Shown here: positions 8,193 through 16,221 of the stretch, piece by piece
Layout of the letters: the number at the start of each line of letters is the position of its first letter
How positions within the stretch are numbered: position 1 is the first letter of the stretch
NCBI RefSeq assembly: GCF_004342685.1
Contig: NZ_SMBZ01000009.1
Location: 19,898-83,897, forward strand
Reading direction: 5' to 3'
Source of the DNA: Sphingobacterium alimentarium
GTDB taxonomy: Bacteria > Bacteroidota > Bacteroidia > Sphingobacteriales > Sphingobacteriaceae
DNA: 64,000 nucleotides
Translations under genes and position numbers: made by a program
The notes under the pieces: model-generated
Databases searched by the model: none
The model's input: the letters and a program-made list of their open reading frames with translations, nothing else
What the model was told of the DNA's origin: nothing

Positions 8193-9782
8193 TTATTTAT
8201 AATCTAATCCAAAAATTGCTTCTGCTAAGCCCATTTCGTCTGGAGAGAAGGGTAATGTGTAGGGTAAGCCCATTTCTTCAATCACCTTAGCAGTTGAATA
8301 ACCGATACAGATTATCTGTTGGTTGGGTTCAGCCAAATTTTCCGCAAAGTATGCATGTACATTACTTGGGCTGGTAAAGATTAATACATCGGCGTTGGTC
8401 TTATCCACATTTTCATCCAATACCGTTTCGTAAATCGGCATATCAATTACCTGCGTATTTGGTGTTAAAGCCTTCTGAATACTCATTAAAGAGTCTTTGG
8501 CACGTGGAATAAACACCGTTTTTCCGTCTACAACTTTTGCAAATTCTTGAGCGATTTCATCGGTTCCTATTCCTAAATCATCTCCTGAAAAGTCGGCTAC
8601 ACGACCAAATTTGCGCAATGTAGATTCTGAACCTCTGCCCAATACGCCAATTTTGGTTTTCTTAAGGATCAAGGGTTGCAATTTGAAGAAATGCTCTATA
8701 GCATTTTTGCTATTGAAGAAAATCCAATCCGCTCTTTTCAGAATGAAAGAATCTAATGTATTGATCGTCGGGAATATTTTAATTAGCGAACGTGCGTCTA
8801 CTGCAATATTATGTTTTGCCAACCATTTGGCTAAGTACGAATTTTCGTCCAGATCACGGGAAATAAATACCGAGGAAGGAAGTTTACGGTCTTTCTGAAA
8901 TTTAGCAAAGATCTGTGCTGCCATACCTTCAGTTGTGTCGGATTGAATGTACAATCTATCCGGAAAATCTTCGTTGTCTTCCGCTATAGATGTCCAAGCT
9001 TCATATTTGCCATTGCGCTCGCGGCAATAAGAGCCTAGAGGCGCATGACATCCTGCGTCAAACATGTTCAATACTTTGCGTTCTACGGCAATAGTTTTGG
9101 CCACAGCTTCGCAATTTATCTTTTGCAATAGATTGAATAATTCTTGATCTGTCTCACGTATTTGAATCGCTAACACGCCTTGCGCAGGCGCAGGGATGAT
9201 GTCGACAGGTGCAATCTCTTCGAGGTGAAAATCGGACAAATCCATTTCAATACGGGAGACACCTGCTTTGGCCAATACGATAGCATCGTATTGCTCATCA
9301 CGTAATTTTTGAATACGCGTTTGTAAATTACCACGTAAGTCTGAAAATTCAAGATCTGGACGTACCGACAGAAGTTGAGCTTTACGTCTGTTGGATGAAG
9401 TACCTACACTTGCATTATGCTTCAATGAAAGTCGTTTGGTCACATCGACGCAATCTTTGTGGATAATGATCACTTCTGAGGGGTCTTCACGCTCCGATAC
9501 AGCGGCTATAATGAGTCCAGGAGGATTGACAGTAGGTAAGTCTTTGTGGGAGTGAACAGCGAGGTCGATTTTTGCGGAAAGCAATTCTTCTTCGAGCTCT
9601 TTGGTGAAGAATCCTTTGCCTTCTAATTTATCCAAACGCAGGTGTTGGATAATATCACCTTGTGTCTTAATAATCTTTAATTCTGCTTCTACGCCGATTT
9701 CTGCTAATCTATCTTTTACGAAGTTGGCTTGCCAAAGCGCAAGTTGGCTACCTCTAGTTCCGATAATTAATTTTCTGTTCAC
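8193..9782 (-). CDS. hemC-hemD: hydroxymethylbilane synthase / uroporphyrinogen-III synthase fusion
   Basis: This 529-residue protein joins two consecutive heme enzymes. Residues 1-300 are HemC: it begins IIGTRGSQLALWQA, has DLAVHSHKDLP, and Cys245 in AGCHAPLGSYC carries the dipyrromethane cofactor. From about residue 303 (VFISRDLDENS) the sequence is HemD-like: weakly conserved, with IPRAKDS, the linker TNADVLIFTSPSNVHAYF and the final IGYSTAKVIEEMGLP. HemC alone is about 310 residues and HemD about 230-250, so both halves are nearly complete. The frame is continuous with no internal stop. A fusion could channel the unstable hydroxymethylbilane. No separate hemD is seen nearby. Confidence 0.93.
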   Translation of the reverse strand: MNRKLIIGTRGSQLALWQANFVKDRLAEIGVEAELKIIKTQGDIIQHLRLDKLEGKGFFTKELEEELLSAKIDLAVHSHKDLPTVNPPGLIIAAVSEREDPSEVIIIHKDCVDVTKRLSLKHNASVGTSSNRRKAQLLSVRPDLEFSDLRGNLQTRIQKLRDEQYDAIVLAKAGVSRIEMDLSDFHLEEIAPVDIIPAPAQGVLAIQIRETDQELFNLLQKINCEAVAKTIAVERKVLNMFDAGCHAPLGSYCRERNGKYEAWTSIAEDNEDFPDRLYIQSDTTEGMAAQIFAKFQKDRKLPSSVFISRDLDENSYLAKWLAKHNIAVDARSLIKIFPTINTLDSFILKRADWIFFNSKNAIEHFFKLQPLILKKTKIGVLGRGSESTLRKFGRVADFSGDDLGIGTDEIAQEFAKVVDGKTVFIPRAKDSLMSIQKALTPNTQVIDMPIYETVLDENVDKTNADVLIFTSPSNVHAYFAENLAEPNQQIICIGYSTAKVIEEMGLPYTLPFSPDEMGLAEAIFGLDYK

Positions 9783-9813
9783 TGAGACTTATTTACGTTA
9801 TGAATTAACGTTG

Positions 9814-9821
9814 CAAATTTA
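9814..9821 (-). promoter_or_regulatory. -7 box before hemC-hemD
   Basis: The minus strand reads TAAATTTG, matching TAnnTTTG, 31 bases upstream of the ATG at 9782. It suggests the fusion gene has its own promoter in addition to read-through from hemA. No clear -33 TTG is seen at the expected spacing. Confidence 0.5.
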
Positions 9822-9894
9822 GCCAAATAGAACCACTTTCCAGCTCTTTTAGTGTCAGAATAAAGTATCTTTTGTTAAGTAAAAATAAAATGAA

Positions 9895-11136
9895 TTAATT
9901 CTTTTCGAATTCAGCGTTTTTAACAAGAATTTCTTTAGCCATCACCATAGGAACTTTGATGTATTTTTTCTCCATATAGTTGATCACTTTTTCCAAGAGC
10001 TCACGTGCCTGTGGATCCAGGTTGTTAAGGTCCTGAGCAAAAACTTCATTCATAGCCGTAGCACGGATTTCCTTGATCTTATCAGGTACCTGACGCATAG
10101 CAACTTCTACGCGGCGTTGTTTGATAATAGGAAGGAACTCTTGAATGTTGGCGTCGATGATAGCCTCTGCGTGTTCTAATTCGTTGTATCTTTCTTGGAT
10201 GTTTTTCTCTGCAATGGCTTGCAGACCGCTTACTTCAATGTAATGAATAGAATGGTGGGCTAACACTTCCGCATCAATATCTGTAGGAACAGCTAAGTCC
10301 ACAATTACTTTCTTGTCTGTGTCTCCGTTCAATAAACTTTCATATAAGGTATTGTCAATAATAGAGCCCGCTGCACCCGTGCACGTGATCATTACATCAA
10401 AACCTTGTTTGTAATTTGCCAATTCGGCCAAAGGAAAAGCTTCACAGCTTAATTCTTGTGCTAAATTTTTAGCATTTTCCAGCGTGCGGTTGAAAACAAC
10501 GAAATTGGAAAGTTTATGTTTTTTAAGATACTTAGCAAAATTTTGATTGGTTTCACCTGATCCAATTACTAATATTCTCGGGTTTTCCGCCAATTTGATT
10601 TCTTTCAGCTTACGGTAAGCTAGGGAAACAACAGAAATAGGATTGCGTGAAATGTTGGTATTGGTGTAGACTTCTTTGGCAGTTTTTACCAATCTGTCCA
10701 TCATCAAGCGAAGAAAGTCTCCTGTAAACCCTGCTTCGCGGCATTTTTCGTAGGCGCGACGTACCTGTGCTAGAATCTCTTTTTCGCCGACTACCAAACT
10801 CTCTAAAGAGCAGGACATGCGGAATAGATGGTTGAGTGCATCCATACCTGCATAGCGAGTTACTTGGCCTAAGTAGCACTGAAGTCTTTCTGCCGGCACA
10901 CAAAAATTCATTTTTTCGATGAATTCTGTAATAAACTCATCCGTCAACTCATGTGCTCCGTAGAAAACAAATTCCACACGGTTGCATGTTGCGATATAGA
11001 ATATTTCAGGAATATCTAGTGAATTCTTAAGATTGATTAATCTAGCATCTAACTCTTCGTTGCAGATAACCAAATTCCCCAAGTCTTTCAGATCGACATG
11101 CTTGTGGGTGAACGCTATAACTTTTAAATTCTTCAA
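9895..11136 (-). CDS. hemA: glutamyl-tRNA reductase
   Basis: HemA reduces the glutamate of Glu-tRNA to glutamate-1-semialdehyde, the committed and usually regulated step of the C5 heme route. It has 413 residues. The catalytic cysteine is in YIATCNRVEFVFYG (Cys51), the tRNA/active-site loop SLESLVVGEKEILAQVRRAYE follows at about 110, and the NADPH Rossmann motif is ILVIGSGETNQNFAKYL (about 186-202). The C-terminal ~100 residues form the helical dimerisation domain (LEHAEAIIDANIQEF onward). It is the first gene of the leftward cluster hemA, hemC-hemD, hemB. Confidence 0.97.
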   Translation of the reverse strand: MKNLKVIAFTHKHVDLKDLGNLVICNEELDARLINLKNSLDIPEIFYIATCNRVEFVFYGAHELTDEFITEFIEKMNFCVPAERLQCYLGQVTRYAGMDALNHLFRMSCSLESLVVGEKEILAQVRRAYEKCREAGFTGDFLRLMMDRLVKTAKEVYTNTNISRNPISVVSLAYRKLKEIKLAENPRILVIGSGETNQNFAKYLKKHKLSNFVVFNRTLENAKNLAQELSCEAFPLAELANYKQGFDVMITCTGAAGSIIDNTLYESLLNGDTDKKVIVDLAVPTDIDAEVLAHHSIHYIEVSGLQAIAEKNIQERYNELEHAEAIIDANIQEFLPIIKQRRVEVAMRQVPDKIKEIRATAMNEVFAQDLNNLDPQARELLEKVINYMEKKYIKVPMVMAKEILVKNAEFEKN

Positions 11137-11167
11137 CGCTTTAACTTTCTAGCTCAAATAACTGTTG

Positions 11168-11213
11168 CAAATGTATGCTAAAACCTTGGGTATTCTGTCA
11201 AAAATCTGTCAAA
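11168..11213 (-). promoter_or_regulatory. hemA promoter with a repeated octamer over its -33 region
   Basis: The minus strand has TACATTTG at 11168-11175 (TAnnTTTG match). TTTG sequences of the -33 type lie at 11199-11202 and 11210-11213. On the plus strand the octamer CTGTCAAA occurs twice, at 11195-11202 and 11206-11213, 11 bases apart (one helical turn), which might be an operator. The rest of the gap up to 11410 shows no convincing gene or RNA. Confidence 0.5.
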
Positions 11214-11417
11214 CGAATTAATTTAGAAAGACTCTAAATAGATGTTTTTATTTATTTAACTATTTGATATATAATGAATTGAAAACTAAATTTTGTGAAA
11301 TAATGATGGTAGTCATATAATTCAATATCTCTTTGTAATGACAATCATTATTAAACATGACTGCAGTAGCCTATTTTGGTCTCATAAAGAGCTGTATAAT
11401 AAATCAAATAATTTTTG

Positions 11418-11448
11418 TTGCCTGCTAAAGTAGGAAAAATTACCTTTA
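11418..11448 (+). promoter_or_regulatory. promoter of the 11454 membrane-protein gene
   Basis: TTG at 11418-11420, a 20-base spacer and TACCTTTA at 11441-11448 (one base off TAnnTTTG) match the Bacteroidota layout. The ATG at 11454 is only 5 bases after the -7 box, so the mRNA would be leaderless or nearly so. This supports ATG 11454 over the upstream TTG codons. Confidence 0.45.
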
Positions 11449-11453
11449 CCATT

Positions 11454-11852
11454 ATGTTAATATTACGAAAATACACCGCATTATTGGGTATTGCTTTATC
11501 GGCTTTATCCACTATTTTTTGTCCATTTTTAAAAGTTCCCATCAAGGGCAATTGGAACTTGTATGAAACTGACACAAGCCTCTTTTTGATCACCCTGGGT
11601 ATACTCGGTTTGCTGGTGCTATTTTTTGTGTTGCGAAAAATCACTTTGTTTCGTTTTACAGCTATATTGTATCTATGCTGGACGGTATTGGGTTTGGTGG
11701 CTGTTTATTTCAAGATTAATAATTATTTCGGTATGAAATTGGTCGATGGACTACTCGCCAAAACCTTGCATATACAGTGGGGATGGGCTGTGCTTATAGG
11801 TAGTGCCCTAATAGTAGTGTTCAGTGTAAAAAAAGTAAAGGAGATAAATTAA
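11454..11852 (+). CDS. small integral membrane protein, unknown function
   Basis: This 132-residue protein has four hydrophobic segments: ALLGIALSALSTIFCPFL, LFLITLGILGLLVLFFVL, FTAILYLCWTVLGLVAVYF and a last helix near GWAVLIGSALIVVFSV. It ends with a basic KKVKEIN tail. The frame is open a further 13 codons upstream to a TTG, but ATG 11454 fits the promoter better. It ends 1 base before the AI-2E-type transporter gene, so both are one operon. I do not recognise a family with certainty. Confidence 0.7.
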   Translation: MLILRKYTALLGIALSALSTIFCPFLKVPIKGNWNLYETDTSLFLITLGILGLLVLFFVLRKITLFRFTAILYLCWTVLGLVAVYFKINNYFGMKLVDGLLAKTLHIQWGWAVLIGSALIVVFSVKKVKEIN

Positions 11853-11853
11853 T

Positions 11854-12912
11854 ATGAGACACAAGCAGATAAATAATACACCTATCAATCAGATAATGTT
11901 GATCTTGATTATCATCCTTATCTGCATCTTGATATTTAAAAATCTGTCGTATTATTTACCTGGATTTCTAGGAGCTATAACACTATATATCTTATTCCGC
12001 AATTCGTACTTCAAGCTGACGGAACAACGTAGATGGAACAAAACGATAGCGAGCATCGTTTATATCCTTATTTCGATTGTATTTATTGTCTTACCTATCT
12101 GGGCCATTGTAGATTACTTGATTCCACAGATCAGTGGTTTCTTGACCAATACGGATAAGATTATAGCTCAATTCAACCAAGTCAAAGAATTTATGGCGGA
12201 TAAGCCCCTGCTAAAAGATATTGATATGTCTGATGTGGCACTGCTCAATTTTCTGCAGCGATTGACCAAGTACATTCCGAGTATTCTAAATTCTGTAGTG
12301 GAGGTGGGGGTAAATATTTTGGTAGCACTATTTGTGCTTTACTTTATGCAGGTTCACGGCCGTAAGATGGAACATTATATTCAAAAGGCCATTCCATTTT
12401 CCAATACCAGTAAAAACGAAATATGGAAGGAAGTCGATTTGATGGTGCGTTCGAATGCGATAGGTATTCCGATTTTGGGTGTGTGCCAAGGATTGGTAGC
12501 GATGTTGGGCTATTATATTTTTGGTGTGGAAAATTTCATACTCTTAGGTGTGTTGACTGGCGTCTCTTCTATCGTCCCAGTGTTGGGAACTATGACAATA
12601 TATATTCCGATTTGTCTTACCGTATTTGCTACAGGACAGCTTGGAAATGGTATTGGACTGACTTTATACTGTTTTCTATTGGTCGGTGGAATTGATAATA
12701 TATTACGATTTACAATCTTAAAAACCTTAGGTGATGTACCTCCATTGATTACTGTATTTGGGGTATTATTAGGGCTAAATATGTTCGGGATGTTGGGCTT
12801 GATCTTTGGTCCGTTAATACTTTCCTCGGTGGGCGTACTTATAAAAGTTTACACCAATGAATATGGTAAAGGAAAAGTAATCGAATTGGATACAGAAGAC
12901 ATGAATAAGTAA
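11854..12912 (+). CDS. AI-2E family (PerM/YdiK-type) membrane transporter
   Basis: This 352-residue polytopic membrane protein has the hydrophobic layout of the AI-2E exporter (UPF0118) superfamily: two to three N-terminal helices, a polar stretch of about 100 residues with amphipathic segments, then NSVVEVGVNILVALFVLYFM and a C-terminal bundle with VSSIVPVLGTMTIYIP and FGVLLGLNMFGMLGLIFGPLI, the glycine-rich family signature. Members export small molecules or ions (autoinducer-2, indole, Na+); the substrate cannot be told here. It is coupled to the upstream membrane-protein gene. Confidence 0.88.
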   Translation: MRHKQINNTPINQIMLILIIILICILIFKNLSYYLPGFLGAITLYILFRNSYFKLTEQRRWNKTIASIVYILISIVFIVLPIWAIVDYLIPQISGFLTNTDKIIAQFNQVKEFMADKPLLKDIDMSDVALLNFLQRLTKYIPSILNSVVEVGVNILVALFVLYFMQVHGRKMEHYIQKAIPFSNTSKNEIWKEVDLMVRSNAIGIPILGVCQGLVAMLGYYIFGVENFILLGVLTGVSSIVPVLGTMTIYIPICLTVFATGQLGNGIGLTLYCFLLVGGIDNILRFTILKTLGDVPPLITVFGVLLGLNMFGMLGLIFGPLILSSVGVLIKVYTNEYGKGKVIELDTEDMNK

Positions 12913-13119
12913 TCACTTACTTTTTTTTAAATTTTTCTTTTGTAATCCATTTGATCTCACTATGTTTGTATCACTAAGGGAGATGAAAAAACAAAGCTAT
13001 GTGAGTATTTACTTACATATATAACCAACAAAACATTGAATAATGATAGACCTGCAATGTCTTAAAACTTCAAAAAGAAATTTTCTATCCAATTATAAAA
13101 CTATATTAGACTAATGATG
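12913..13119 (+). other. non-coding gap ahead of a strong terminator
   Basis: About 200 bases between the AI-2E-type gene and the terminator at 13120. It is A/T-rich and holds no reading frame longer than about 13 codons with a plausible start. It could be a long 3' UTR or a small RNA ending at the terminator; nothing in the sequence decides this. Confidence 0.35.
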
Positions 13120-13153
13120 GACTTGTCGGTTAACCTTCGACAAGTCTTTTTTT
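13120..13153 (+). terminator. strong intrinsic terminator
   Basis: A 9-bp G/C-containing stem (13120-13128 with 13138-13146) and a 9-base loop are followed by eight Ts. It lies 208 bases past the AI-2E-type stop and just before the rbfA promoter. Confidence 0.85.
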
Positions 13154-13183
13154 ATGGCATGCAAATAAAAAAATTGTTTTGCT

Positions 13184-13191
13184 TATATTTG
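13184..13191 (+). promoter_or_regulatory. -7 box of rbfA
   Basis: TATATTTG, a full TAnnTTTG match, predicts an RNA start near 13195 and a leader of about 40 bases before the ATG at 13234, which is preceded by the purine-rich ACGAGGAAAA. No good -33 TTG is visible. Confidence 0.5.
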
Positions 13192-13233
13192 TAATTGACA
13201 ATATGTCTACATAATAATCCACGAGGAAAACAT

Positions 13234-13605
13234 ATGGGAACGGAGAGTAAGAGACAACAACGATTTGCAGGAGTAGTTCAACAAGATTTGGCGGAGCTAT
13301 TCCAGCGCGAAGGTGGAGCTTGGGCTCCTGGTGCTTTTATCACGGTTACGAAAGTACGTGTCACACCAGATTTGGCTATAGCACGTGTATTTTTAAGTTT
13401 TTTGAATACAAAGACTGCAAAGGACGATATTGCTTCGATAAAATCTAAGGCAAGTGAAATACGATATAAATTAGGTGTGCGGATTAAAAATCAGGCAAGG
13501 ATAGTTCCACAACTGGAATTTTTCTTGGATGATACCAATGAGTATGTCGAGCACATGGATAAGATATTCGAAGAAATAAGTAAAGAACCTAGACAGCCAG
13601 ATTAA
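13234..13605 (+). CDS. rbfA: 30S ribosome-binding factor A
   Basis: RbfA is a small KH-fold factor for late 16S rRNA maturation and cold adaptation. The 123-residue product begins MGTESKRQQRFAGVVQQDLA, a typical N-terminal helix, followed by FITVTKVRVTPDLAIARVFLS (the beta-strand pair) and the C-terminal VPQLEFFLDDTNEYVEHMDKI. A longer frame begins at a TTG at 13195, but the added 13 residues are unlike the family and ATG 13234 has a ribosome-binding-like AGGAAAA. Its stop codon lies inside a terminator stem. Confidence 0.93.
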   Translation: MGTESKRQQRFAGVVQQDLAELFQREGGAWAPGAFITVTKVRVTPDLAIARVFLSFLNTKTAKDDIASIKSKASEIRYKLGVRIKNQARIVPQLEFFLDDTNEYVEHMDKIFEEISKEPRQPD

Positions 13606-13621
13606 TCAATCTGGCTTTTTT
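13595..13621 (+). terminator. terminator overlapping the rbfA stop codon
   Basis: A perfect 9-bp stem (13595-13603 with 13608-13616), loop of 4, then a run of Ts. The left arm includes the last rbfA codons and part of its stop codon, and the aat start codon follows only 5 bases after the T-run. Confidence 0.85.
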
Positions 13622-13625
13622 GATT

Positions 13626-14306
13626 ATGATTTTTAGATTAGATGATACATCTATTTTATTTCCCGATCCAACTTTAGCAGAAGAAGATGGTTTATTAGCC
13701 ATAGGAGGAGATTTGCGTATTGAGCGTCTGTTGGAAGCGTATGCGAGGGGCATATTCCCTTGGTATTCGGAAGAAACCCCCATTCTATGGTATGCACCTC
13801 ACGAGCGGTTTGTCTTATACCCGCAAGAAGTGAAAGTGCATAAATCGATGGCAAAGATTATGGGTAAGGGAGATTTTAAAATTACGTTTGATCAGGCTTT
13901 TGAGCAAGTAATCCAACATTGTGCTACTGTCGAACGTAAGGAACAAGACGGTACTTGGATTGTAAGTGAGATGCAGGAAGCTTATATACAATTACACCAG
14001 CAAGGTTTTGCTCACAGTATTGAAGTGTGGCTACACGAGGATCTTGTGGGTGGACTCTATGGGATGTTGATTGGGAAAGTGTTTTGTGGAGAGAGTATGT
14101 TTTCTAAAGTTTCAAATGCTTCCAAAGCGGCATTAATCTATTTATGTCATCAATTTGACCTGCAACTTATCGATTGTCAAATTCATTCCGAACATCTCGA
14201 ATCAATGGGAGCAAAGGAAATTGATTCACAAATATTTTATAAATTGCTCAGCAATCAAGCATATACACGATATGGATTACAAAAGCTACTTCGATATTCC
14301 GGATAA
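13626..14306 (+). CDS. aat: leucyl/phenylalanyl-tRNA-protein transferase
   Basis: Aat adds Leu or Phe to the N-terminus of proteins with Arg or Lys at position 1, marking them for ClpS/ClpAP under the N-end rule; a clpS gene lies at 49.1 kb. The 226-residue product has the family pattern FPDPTLAEEDGLLAIGGDL near the N-terminus, GIFPWYSEETPILWYAPHERFVL (positions about 40-60) and EVWLHEDLVGGLYGMLIG with the GNAT-like core GESMFSKVSNASKAALI. ATG 13626 is chosen over TTG 13620. The end of the gene overlaps the next gene by 35 bases. Confidence 0.95.
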   Translation: MIFRLDDTSILFPDPTLAEEDGLLAIGGDLRIERLLEAYARGIFPWYSEETPILWYAPHERFVLYPQEVKVHKSMAKIMGKGDFKITFDQAFEQVIQHCATVERKEQDGTWIVSEMQEAYIQLHQQGFAHSIEVWLHEDLVGGLYGMLIGKVFCGESMFSKVSNASKAALIYLCHQFDLQLIDCQIHSEHLESMGAKEIDSQIFYKLLSNQAYTRYGLQKLLRYSG

Positions 14307-15354
14307 TATAACTTATCTCAATACGCCGGGCAATGGATTGATGCCACGTGCGCATCACGCATGGCGTAGAGTGTGGGAGATGGAATTTTTTGATGTAACG
14401 GGAGATATACGAGATCAGCAGCCGGCGTTTATAGCTCAAGTTAAGCGTGAGTTTGGTGCGCTGTTCAATTGCTCGACCGAGCAGGTTTATTTGACACCCA
14501 ATTTCTCCTTCGCGATGTATACTTTGCTGGATGGCTTACCTTCCGGATTGAAATACGCTATTTTGGAAGAAGATTACCCATCATTGAATTTTCCAGTGAT
14601 TAGCCGCCAATTGGACTATGTAAAGATAAAAGTCGGTCACCAGGTCGAAGAGCATATACAATACACTATTCGGAATCAACATATTGATGTTTTGCTGCTG
14701 AGTGTGGTTCAATATATTAATGGATTAATGATTGATTTAAACTTCATAAAAAAGCTGAAAGCGGAGTTTCCTGACTTAATTATTATTGGTGATGCGACGC
14801 AGTATCTGGGAACAGAGCCTTTGAATTTTAAGGATTCTGGTTTTGACGCAATAGGGGGCTCAGGCTATAAATGGATGATGGCAGGATTTGGGAATGGCTA
14901 TATGATGGTGTCTGATCAATTGCAAGCTATCTTGTATCAAAAGGCGCAAGCAGGTCCACGTCCGCATGAAGCCATGTGGTCTTCGAAAAGTATTCTGGAT
15001 ACTTTTTTCGAGCCGGGGCATCAGGATACGCTTAGCCATGGCACTTTATTGCGGTCCTTAAATTTTATGCAGACCCATGGATTAGATCATATTCAAACCT
15101 ATCTTATTGAATTGCGTGCTTATGCTTACGGACAATTCGATGAAAGAGGATGGTTATTGCCAGAAATACGCGGTAGAAATGTGCGTTCATCTTTGGTAAA
15201 TTTGCAAATCGATCCCAAAAATTATGATTTATTATTGGCTAATGGCATAAAATGTTTTCCGAGAGGAACAGGGATTCGTATCGGTCTGCATGTGTATAAT
15301 ACACAGCAGGATGTGGATAAATTAATAGAAGTGATTGAGAAAATTAATAGATAA
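14272..15354 (+). CDS. PLP-dependent class V aminotransferase family protein
   Basis: This 360-residue fold-type I PLP enzyme resembles the NifS/isopenicillin-epimerase branch. It starts MDYKSYFDIPDNITYLNTPG; the PLP aspartate is in IIIGDATQYLG (Asp174) and the Schiff-base lysine in GGSGYKWMMAGFGNG (Lys200). The Trp following the lysine and the absence of a catalytic cysteine loop argue against a cysteine desulfurase. The frame is open for 39 codons upstream inside aat; the chosen ATG at 14272 begins the conserved region. Substrate unknown. It overlaps aat by 35 bases and is followed after 1 base by the next gene, so it is part of a coupled operon. Confidence 0.85.
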   Translation: MDYKSYFDIPDNITYLNTPGNGLMPRAHHAWRRVWEMEFFDVTGDIRDQQPAFIAQVKREFGALFNCSTEQVYLTPNFSFAMYTLLDGLPSGLKYAILEEDYPSLNFPVISRQLDYVKIKVGHQVEEHIQYTIRNQHIDVLLLSVVQYINGLMIDLNFIKKLKAEFPDLIIIGDATQYLGTEPLNFKDSGFDAIGGSGYKWMMAGFGNGYMMVSDQLQAILYQKAQAGPRPHEAMWSSKSILDTFFEPGHQDTLSHGTLLRSLNFMQTHGLDHIQTYLIELRAYAYGQFDERGWLLPEIRGRNVRSSLVNLQIDPKNYDLLLANGIKCFPRGTGIRIGLHVYNTQQDVDKLIEVIEKINR

Positions 15355-15355
15355 G

Positions 15356-15997
15356 ATGAAAATAGGAGATTTAGTACGTTTTGTGGATGAACCTATAGAG
15401 GGCCATATTACCTCTATTCAAGCGAATGATATTATAGGCGTAACGGATGATACAGGATTTGAGATTCCTGTATTGCGTTCGAAAGTAACGCTTGTACATG
15501 GTAATATGCGTACCGTAGAAGATGACATGGATGATGTCGTGGCGCCTTCTAATTTACCATTTGTCAGCAAGGGAATTTTTTTAGGGGTAGCAGGTGAGCA
15601 GAAAGAGGGATTAGCAAAGTTCTTTATTATTAATGAAACATCGTACGAGTTATTGGTGTCCGTATCCGAAGTTTCGGGGACGAAGACGACTGGAGTTTTT
15701 GCCAATGCTGTGCCTAAACATGATTTTGCACAATTCTATACAGCCAATTTTTCGGCAGTAGGGAAGTGGCCAACTTTTCAATTGCAGATCATTCGCCATA
15801 CGCGTCTTGCACAGATACAAACGCAACCTATAAGTAAAGAGTTTCGTGTGAAACCATTGGATTTGATTAATTCCAAAGAGCGCGTGGAAATGTTAAATGA
15901 TAAAGTTTGGCTGTACGAAATTGATAAAATCGAGGAAGATATTGGTCTGGATAAATTGAAATCTCATTTCATATCGCATAGGCCAAAGGGAAGATAG
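15356..15997 (+). CDS. DUF2027-like protein without an Smr domain
   Basis: This 213-residue protein begins MKIGDLVRFVDEPIEGHI, an SH3-like barrel opening typical of the Bacteroidota DUF2027 family, which usually carries a C-terminal Smr nuclease-like domain. A central beta-rich domain follows (KGIFLGVAGEQKEGLAKFF to FQLQIIRHTRL). The C-terminus ends LKSHFISHRPKGR and no Smr motif (LDLHG..., GxGxG) is seen, so it is either a domain-reduced member or only a neighbour family. The ATG is 1 base after the preceding stop. Function unknown. Confidence 0.72.
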   Translation: MKIGDLVRFVDEPIEGHITSIQANDIIGVTDDTGFEIPVLRSKVTLVHGNMRTVEDDMDDVVAPSNLPFVSKGIFLGVAGEQKEGLAKFFIINETSYELLVSVSEVSGTKTTGVFANAVPKHDFAQFYTANFSAVGKWPTFQLQIIRHTRLAQIQTQPISKEFRVKPLDLINSKERVEMLNDKVWLYEIDKIEEDIGLDKLKSHFISHRPKGR

Positions 15998-16006
15998 TTT
16001 AAATGG

Positions 16007-16033
16007 AAGTCCGAATTAATTCGGACTTTTTGA
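16007..16033 (+). terminator. intrinsic terminator
   Basis: An 11-bp inverted repeat (16007-16017 with 16018-16028; the central bases form the loop) followed by six Ts closes the aat-aminotransferase-DUF2027 operon. The remaining gap to 16221 shows no supported gene. Confidence 0.85.
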
Positions 16034-16221
16034 TTCCAGAGAACGGGAGCCGCTGGTTCACAAGTATTTGTAGAGTTTCCATTACGTTTGGATCAACAAG
16101 GTGGATCGATGAGCGAATTATTCTTGATTGAAAATCAATTGTTATAACTTTAAGTTTAATCATACTGTCAGATAGGGTATGAAGTGTCGTACCTATCATT
16201 TCAAATTTTAAACTTTATATT

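Noticed and set aside
13195..13233. Upstream TTG start for rbfA
   Set aside because: The added residues do not match the family and the site lies at the predicted RNA start; ATG 13234 is better.
15999..16199. 66-codon minus-strand frame between the DUF2027-like gene and dodecin
   Set aside because: Its stop lies in the terminator at 16007-16033, it has no recognised motif or promoter, and it is bounded by genes on the other strand. A real small gene is possible but unsupported.
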